64,000 bases of DNA from Podocnemis expansa (lineage: Eukaryota > Chordata > Testudines > Podocnemididae), in assembly GCA_007922195.1 (NCBI GenBank), contig ML681992.1, positions 3,542,426 to 3,606,425 of the forward strand, given 5' to 3'. The translations under genes and the position numbers were made by a program. The notes beneath the pieces are model-generated. The model was not told the DNA's origin and made no database searches. It worked only from the letters and a program-made list of their open reading frames with translations. Positions 57,490-64,000 of the stretch are shown here, one piece after another (the first letter of the stretch is position 1; each line of letters opens with the position of its first letter).

Positions 57490-58410
57490 GAAACAAGCAC
57501 AGTCTGATGGGACCACATCATTATGACACTGTGGAATGATGAGCAGTGGCTACAGATCTTCCGTATGCTCAAGGCCACTTTCATTGAACTTTGCCAAGAG
57601 CTGTCCCCAGCACTGAAGTGTGTGAATACTTCCTGAGGACCAGCGCTGACAGTGAAGAAGCAAGTGGCTCTTGCTCTGTAGAAGCTAGCAACCCCAGACT
57701 ATTACCAGTCAGTTGGAAACCACTTTTGAGAAGGAAAATCCATGATGGAAGCTGCTGCCATTCAATTGTGTGAAGGGCTATTAATAGACTTCTGCTGCAA
57801 AGGGTAGTGAGTTTGGAAATGTGCAGGACATAGTAGATGGGTTTGCTGCACTGAAGTTCCCAAACTGTTGTGGGCTGGGAGAGGGGGTCGGTGGTCCTAG
57901 ATAGGATGCCTATTCCTATGTTAGCTCTGGATCACCTTCCCACAGAATACATAAATTAGAAGTACTTCTCAAAGGTCTTGCCAGGCCCTTGTTGATCACA
58001 AGGGACATTTCACAGACGCTAATGTGAGAGGGCCTGGAAGGGTACAAGACATGCACATCTTTAGGAACTCAGGTCTTTTCAAAAAGCTGCATTCAAGCAC
58101 TTTCTTCTCTGACCAAAAAACTAAACACTGCGGATGTTAAAATATCAATAGTGGTCTTGAGGAATCTTGCATACCACCTGGTCAATGAAGCCCTAGACTA
58201 GGCACTTGAACAGCAATAAAGAGTATTTCAATAATAGGCTCAGCAAGTGTAGAATGGTGGTGGAAAATATATTTGGGCATTTAAGAGGGAGGTGGAGAAT
58301 TTTACTCACTAGGCTTAACTTGTATTGGGGAAAAAAGTACCAGTGGTTATCAGTGCTTGTTGAATACTACATAATTTGTATTGGAGACATGGTGAAAAAT
58401 TCCCTCATGT
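57490..58410 (+). pseudogene. Harbinger DDE transposase, decayed
   Basis: Recognisable blocks appear in shifting frames: E-Q-W-L-Q-I-F-R-M then F-I-E-L-C-Q-E-L (57541-57605), K-L-A-T-P-D-Y-Y-Q-S-V-G-like text (57690-57720), Q-A-L-V-D-H-K-G-H-F-T-D (57985-58020), P-G-R-V-Q-D-M-H-I-F-R-N-S-G-L (58035-58080), and the C-terminal F-N-N-R-L-S-K-C-R-M-V-V-E-N with G-H-L-R-G-R-W-R (58225-58300), where the Glu is the third catalytic residue. The L-D-G-T-H block with the first catalytic Asp is not intact. The family enzyme cuts and pastes the element; this copy has many stops. Confidence 0.85.
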
Positions 58411-58422
58411 TTGTGCTCTGGA

Positions 58423-59393
58423 CAGGAGTTAAAGTACAACTTGGCAGGCCCCAGAACCCTTCTAAATGTTCAGGCCCCCTTCATGCATGTCTCGGCCCCC
58501 TTCATGCACCCCAGCTACTGTCCCCCTAAATGCCTGACCCCCACCCCAGTTACTGCCCCTGAAACACCTACCACCATCAGACCACTCTTTCCCCATGTCT
58601 TCCTCAGCCCTTTCCTCATTCCCTGAGCTCCCTGCCCCTATATTACCACTCCAGCCCTCCTAATCCCCCACCCCCCAGCTCCCCAGTCTTCATTTTACCC
58701 CCTCCAGCCCCCTCCACACCTCCTTAGCCCACCTCCCCTAAATCCCTCCAACCCCTTCCCTAACCCACCCCCACCCTGCTCTGGCCTTCTCCTGCTCCCC
58801 AAGAAACCCCAGGCCCTCTTGCAGGCTTCTCCTGCCCCCTCTGACACTCTAAGCCCCTCCCTAACCACCCAGTCCTGCCACTGGCTCCTGTGATCCCCCA
58901 AGCCTTTCCCTAACCCCTCCCCTTCCCTGCTACCAGTTTCCCACTCCCCTGCGCGCAGTCCCTACTGGGCTGGGTCACCTGTCCCTGCACCCTCCTGGGG
59001 CCCCCTTACCTGGCAGACATGTGGAGTGACCCTGACACAGGCTGAGGCTGCAGCCCTGAGCCTGCTCTGACTGTGCTTGCTCAGAGGCTCTGAGCATGCT
59101 CAGTCAGAGCAGGCTCAGAGCAGGAGTTTTAAAAACTCCCAGACCCAGCCTGGGGCAGTTCTCTGCCAGCCGGAGACTCTGTCTTCCAGCCACAGCTGCC
59201 AGCTGTGTGCAGCCCCTTGAGCTGGCCCTGGGGAATGCACCAGAATGCTGTGTTCCAATGTGTTCCTCTAGTTTTAGGACATCCCCAGAATGAAGCATTC
59301 CAGTGTGTTCTTCTATTTTTAGGGGGGCCTGAAACACTGTCACCCTAAAAATACGGGGCCCTGGAACAACATTCCAGCTTACTTTAACCCTTG
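58423..59393. mobile_element. Non-autonomous hAT element nested in the Harbinger transposon
   Basis: A GC-rich insertion of about 970 bp with ends CAGGAGTTAAAGTACA and CAAGGGTTAAAGTAAG (read inward), 12 of 16 alike. The flanks share CTCTGGA (58416-58422 and 59394-59400), extended to GCTCTGGA on one reading; hAT duplications are 8 bp and the exact border is ambiguous by one base. C-rich text at 58480-58960 explains several false frames. No transposase. Confidence 0.85.
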
Positions 59394-59773
59394 CTCTGGA
59401 GGCTGATAGGCTGGCCACAAATTTCGAGAAGCCAGACCCCAGTGTTACACTCTGAGCAAACCATGGAGCACTGCATGTCAAGGATGCATTAAAAGTGTGG
59501 TTTTGTAATGAGCAGCAGTGATGCGTGTGCCTCCCATTGTTGCATGCTTAATTCCCATCCCTCACGCTTCCATCCACCTCCCCTCTCATGACCAACCAGC
59601 ACATGAATGAATTAAGACATTTTCTGAAAATCAGTCAGGTTTATTTGTTACACTGTTAGGAGAACGTTGTGAAGCAGAAGAAAATGAATGTTGCTGTTCT
59701 TAAAGGAGCCATCACCTCTTTCTACTTGCATCCAGTGAAATAGAGGAAAGCACATACTATAACATATTCAACA

Positions 59774-60340
59774 TCACTTTGGGGTGGAAGTTGGCACCAG
59801 GTCTTGATGTGCATTCTGGAGAGGCTGAAGGGGGTTTCTGTTTGACTGGTGTTCTTCTTGGTACTCTACCAGGCAGCAAAGTTTGTTGGACTGCTCCTTC
59901 ATAATACATAACATCTCCTGTTGCATCTCACAGTCCTGGTCCCATGCTGCTCTTCTGTTGTTAACATCCATGTTTACTTTTACAGATAAGAACCATTTCC
60001 AGGCTCTGAGTTCTGTGTCAGCTGCCACGGAAATGTTCATAAGATCACTTAACATGTCATCCCTGGGATTCCCCTGCACATTCCTAATTTGGGAAATGCA
60101 CTCCACTCCTGTGTGGTGGGCACAGTGGTGGGATCACCACTAAGAATCATATTCAGCTCTTCATAAAAGCAGCACATCTTCAGCAGAGGACCAGAATGAC
60201 TGTTTTCCTCCCCAGTCCACTGATATGCCACCCTTATCTCTTTGATTTTAATGTGGCACTGCTGCACATCCCTGTTGTGGCACTTCTCAACCATACAACG
60301 TGATATCTTTTCATAGATATTGACCTAAGACTGATTGATC
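59774..60340 (-). pseudogene. Harbinger Myb/SANT-like partner gene, decayed
   Basis: Minus strand: N-I-Y-E-K-I-S-R-C-M-V-E-K (about 60330-60290) continues into H-N-R-D-V-Q-Q-C-H-I-K-I-K-E-I-R (60275-60225), the second half of the Myb/SANT-like DNA-binding domain of these proteins; C-F-Y-E-E-L-N follows near 60165. A downstream frame (60106-59774) has the usual D-D-M-L-S-D-L-M motif and a coiled-coil-like Q-Q-E-M-L-x-I-M-K-E-Q stretch. A frameshift near 60060 divides the two. In the family this protein binds the ends and assists the transposase. The first half of the domain is not seen. Confidence 0.82.
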
Positions 60341-60782
60341 TACCCTAAGCTGACTCTATACTGGAGTACATTTGCTGCATGTGGTCACCGTGAGCTGCTC
60401 AGCTACCAAGTTCTCCATGCTGAGCAAGCAGGAAATGAGAATTCAAAATTTCCCGGGACTTCAGATAGGGAAGAAGCTATGTGCTGCTTATGTCATCAGG
60501 GTTCAGCAGAGTGTGAAAATCCAGAGCATCAAATATAGAGTTATAGAAAAGCTCCTGGAGGCCAATTACATCACTTTACATTCCACTCTGGCTACACTGA
60601 CTGAAATCTGAACATAGAGTTTGACCTGAACACTATATCGTTTGCAGGGGATGGTGCTATTTTGTTGAATTTCAGCGTGATTTAGTTCGACTTTGCTGAC
60701 ATGCCAGTGGAGATGCTACCTGTAGAAGGTCAACATAAGCAACACTACATTGACCCATACTGTCAGTGTAAACCAAGTCTAA

Positions 60783-61256
60783 GACTGGGATTTTTAGAGT
60801 AATCTGAGGGAGTTAGCCTTTCAATGGTATCTGGAAGCCTGGCTCCTTTGAAAATCCCATCCTAAGTTATTTAGCAGGGAACTCACTAAGCTGAATTCCT
60901 CAGTTGTTATTGCTCAGTTGTTCTTACTTGCCTGGTCTCATTTACCTCACACTTCTCCATACAAAATACTGATTCTTTACTCACTTACACCAGGCTTACT
61001 CTGTTTAGGTCAAAGAATTAATATTTAATTTATAGCAAAGTCAATGGGAGATGAACTCTCCATTTGTAGACTTTTCTATACCATAAGCCTTTTTCTCTCT
61101 GTTCTCAGTAGCATTTCTCATAATGCTAACCAACATTAAATCACAATACTCAATTTCCAAACCTCTGTACTATTTCTTACCTGCTAAATGGTGCTGCCTA
61201 CTGCTTCCTCGAGCTTGATTTGCCTTGCTTATTATATGGCCTTGCCTAGTTTCACT
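60783..61256. other. No gene recognised
   Basis: AT-rich spacer between two DNA transposons, no frames of note. Confidence 0.4.
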
Positions 61257-61674
61257 GGGTACATCTACACTATGTGTTTAAGTCGACTTAAGGGCCCTTA
61301 AGTCGACTTAAACAGAGCCCTGTCTACACTGCAGGGCAATAAAGTCAACTTTAGGATCCAGTAAAGTCGACTTTATACGGTCCACTTATAAAGTCGACTT
61401 TACTGTTAAGTCAACTATATTAAGTTGACTTAAGACAATGTGGACTAACTAAGTCAACTTAATAAAGGTGACTTAGTGCAGAGGGACCATTAATTCGACT
61501 TTATTAAGTTGAATTAAGCCGGGACACACATTTAAAGTCGACTTTATAAAGTCAACTTAATGTAGTGTGGAGTCACTAAGTCGACTTAATAAGGTCTACT
61601 TAAAGTCAAATTTAAGTAGACTTTATTAAGTCGACTTAATAAAGTCGACTTAGCTTTTACAATGTAGACATAGC
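61257..61674. mobile_element. MITE composed of GTCGAC-centred palindromes, copy 2
   Basis: A 418-bp element with ends GGGTACATCTACACT and GGCTATGTCTACATT (read inward) and CACT on both flanks (61253-61256 and 61675-61678). Inside I count eight exact GTCGAC cores within TTAAGTCGACTTAA or TAAAGTCGACTTTA units, plus about a dozen one-base variants. It includes a perfect 40-bp palindrome at 61275-61314, centred on GGGCCC. Little of the element is not self-complementary. Non-coding. Confidence 0.82.
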
Positions 61675-63498
61675 CACTGCCACTAGGTTTCTTCTTGCTC
61701 TATGTTGTCACTGAGAACTGCACCCCTTCTTGACTTGACCAAAGTAGAAGGCTGACAAGTTGTATATTATTCCATATTATATTAGTGCTCAGACACAGAT
61801 TTATCACTGCTGGTTATTTCACTTCCACTCTGCAAGTCCATCCCTTTCTTTATTCTAGCTGCTATAGGCCTTACATAAGTAAGATTTGCATGGCTGTCAA
61901 GAAGAGTTTTGCTTCTGAAATCTACTTATATGTGTTGTTTGAAAGTGTTAACACCACAGAAAGACACTGGCATGAAGGAAATTAAACTATTCAAATGAAA
62001 ATGAAATGTAAACCATTTGCAGGATGGAGCAAAAGTATTCCTTGATCATTCAATACTTTGTTGTGGACCTTAAGAGCCAAAACCCCAGCTCATGTAAATT
62101 GGTATACATGTACTAACTTTTGTGGAGTACTTTCTTTTACACGAGCTGAATATCCAATAACATATTTTCAGAACCTACACATCAGTCAGGCATATCTTTT
62201 ATTTAAGATGGCTTTAAAAGCAGTGCTGGCTGCATGTGTTAAAGTAGCCCCTTCATCATCTTACTACAGAAAAAGGCAACAAATACAAAAAGAAAAGGAA
62301 ATAAAACCTGCATATAAATGGCCACAAAAAATATGGAGAGAAAAATCTGAAGAGAATTAATTGTACTAGTCAGGTCTCCAAATAATTCATTAAACATCCA
62401 ACAGTTGTGCTATCAATGAGTCTGGAAATGGATAATGGTCTAAATGTATCTGCTTTTGTGGTACATTCTTTTGCGATCACAATAGCTAATACTTGCTATG
62501 CACAGAAGGCACTGTCTGGCTCTCACAGCTGTCCTACCAATAACATCAGAGACTCAAGGAAGTAGACTAAAACAAAAACAATAAAATAAAACAAAAACCG
62601 AACAACATAAGGTTAGAGTCTAAAACATAATGTTTCTATCAGCCAGACAAAAATACTTGTCCTACGATCCACATGACTGCTAAGAAGCAGAACTTTAATA
62701 ATCAGGTTGACACTTGCTATTGAGATTTACAGCAGAAAGTCTGGAATGTTAGATGTTAGCATTCTGAATAATACTTAAAAACTGTAATCTGTTTATCATT
62801 TATCTTTTAATATAACATTATTATTTCTGGAAAGCATGCAACAAAACTGAAATGGCCTTATTCCAACATAAAAAATCAATTCTTTTGTACAAATTTGATA
62901 TAAGCAGGCTGTGTACCATTTGAAAAAGCTTAGTGAACTGTGAAGACTGGCATTTGCACCATAAAATTCAGACTTTATTTGATGAAGTTATTGAACATTG
63001 CATTTGCCTCATCTGCGGCTTAAAGCAATCATACATATTTTGACTGTTTTCTCAGGAAGGAAACTTTGAATATGAGGAAAATCAGATTGCTACTTCTGGG
63101 AATTCAAAGGGGTTTGGATAGGACATAGAAGGTTTAGACCGTGTTTAATGAAAAATATGTGTTTGTTTTGATTGCGATACTAACGGTTCACTGCAACGTA
63201 AAAAAGGTAGATGTAATTGAAAAAAGCAAAAAACACAAAGATAAAATAAGCATAATGTAATAACAACATGAAAGAATTTTGTTCACAGAGCTACTGATTA
63301 AAAGTGTATTTTCATGTCAACTTTAGGACAAATTATGCACAAAGCCTTTTTATAAAGAAGTCTGTATTAATTTGACAAACTCTTATGTTGTAAAACTTGG
63401 TCATATTAATTGCAAAGATTTCTACTATGATGTTTCATCATGTTCCTGGAAAATAAACAGGGAGAATCAAACCAACCTAGCATCTCAAAATATGACAA
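61675..63498. other. No gene recognised
   Basis: AT-rich. The 100-codon plus frame at 62058-62360 ends in a Lys-rich stretch and has no recognised domain; the 66-codon frame at 61785-61985 is likewise unassigned. Confidence 0.4.
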
Positions 63499-63983
63499 GT
63501 GTGGCAAGATCACCCCTCCTGGGGCCTGGCTCAACAGTCCCAACTTCTCCCCCAGTGGTGTGGGCCTGAGGCCAATCTGCCCTAGCCCAGGCAGGTCTTC
63601 CAGGAGTCTTCCCTTGGCGTCCCAGCTAACTCCTTGTGATGCCTCCAGGGCAGTATAGTAGCAAACCACTAGTCCTATCTATATTTTGGAGCTCTTGTCA
63701 GATCCCCTAGTAGGCTGGAGTCAGAGGTCTAGTCTTGCCTGGGTTCCTTCTCTCTCTCTCTGCAATGGGGGGGAAACAGCTTCCTCCTCAGCCTGGGGAA
63801 GTTCCAGGCCTAGAGACAGCTTCACTCATTCCCTCCTTCCTTCTGGTAGCAGCAGCTTTTGTAGGCCTGGGGCAGCCCTTGATTGGGTCCAGGTGTCCCT
63901 AATTGGCCTGCAGAAACCTTTTCTCTGCAGCCAGGGAAAAGGGCCTTTAACAGCCTAGGGATTACATATCTGCCCTGGCACAT
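63499..63983 (-). mobile_element. LTR-like block near the window edge
   Basis: On the minus strand it opens TGTGCCAGGGCAGATATG (63983) and closes GATCTTGCCACA (63499), giving TGTGCCA/TGCCACA inverted ends as in LTRs. CCAAT-type CCAATTAGGG and CCAATCAAGG (about 63885-63905) precede a TATA-like CTACAAAAGC (about 63862). GC-rich against AT-rich flanks. No matching target duplication; a (TC)n run at 63750-63763. The overlapping frames (63406-63958) are chance. Confidence 0.5.
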
Positions 63984-64000
63984 CCTTGGAGCCGTGAGCA

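Larger units (their letters stand above)
56971..60779. mobile_element. PIF/Harbinger DNA transposon, two-gene type, decayed
   Basis: About 3.8 kb, of which 0.97 kb is a later hAT insertion. The ends are inverted repeats: AGCCATGTCTACACTG on the left, GACTTGGTTTACACTG read inward from the right (10 of 16 alike). A 3-bp TAA flanks both ends (56968-56970 and 60780-60782), the TWA target duplication of Harbinger elements. It carries the standard gene pair, a DDE transposase (plus) and a Myb/SANT-like partner (minus), arranged convergently. Both are disabled. Confidence 0.88.

Noticed and set aside
58695..58901. Gly/Arg-rich minus frame and other frames at 58.4-59.5 kb
   Set aside because: They come from the C-rich composition of the nested hAT element and have no domain.
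62058..62360. 100-codon plus frame as a gene
   Set aside because: No recognisable domain, Kozak or promoter context; the Lys-rich end follows from an A-rich stretch.

Overview
The window is repeat-rich, mostly non-genic nuclear DNA of a vertebrate, most likely a sauropsid and probably a turtle. This rests on the repeats: CR1 LINE 3' ends, a DIRS tyrosine-recombinase retrotransposon, a two-gene PIF/Harbinger transposon, several hAT and Harbinger-type MITEs whose ends resemble GGCTATGTCTACACT, MIR-like SINEs, Penelope-like (PLE) tails and LTR fragments. The assignment is from recognition of element families, not from a database search. No multi-exon host gene can be supported. Nearly all open frames of 60-208 codons are chance frames or decayed transposon genes.

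Layout. 1-7.6 kb: a CR1 tail (minus), a hAT MITE, a PLE inverted-tail unit, an LTR-like copy (minus) and a GC-rich block of unknown origin (5.05-6.42 kb). 7.6-13.15 kb: a DIRS element with gag-like, reverse transcriptase/RNase H, methylase-like and tyrosine recombinase regions, all broken by stops and frameshifts, with a 5'-truncated left terminal repeat. 13-29 kb: quiet DNA with a palindrome-rich MITE, two PLE units, two adjacent LTR-like promoter blocks (21.1-22.6 kb) and an LTR-like leader (27.8-28.7 kb). 29-38 kb: a second palindrome-rich MITE, two hAT MITEs and a MIR-like SINE. 38.0-40.4 kb: a possible small secreted peptide with its own TATA box, a MIR-like SINE split by a PLE unit (15-bp target duplication), a hAT MITE, and a three-level nest (PLE inside CR1 inside a MITE). 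41-54 kb: hAT, PLE, CR1, MITE and LTR fragments in AT-rich DNA. 56.97-60.78 kb: a Harbinger element with a decayed transposase (plus) and a decayed Myb/SANT-like partner gene (minus), interrupted by a hAT element. 61.26-61.67 kb: a MITE built almost entirely of GTCGAC-centred palindromes, including a perfect 40-bp palindrome. 63.5-64 kb: an LTR-like block.

The features do not form a working pathway. The window is a record of layered transposition. The most interesting signals are the repeated short PLE-type units in which an inverted tail is joined to a direct tail, several with hammerhead-ribozyme-like cores and flanking duplications; the palindrome-built MITEs; and the 49-codon signal-peptide-like frame behind a TATA box at 38.05-38.35 kb.
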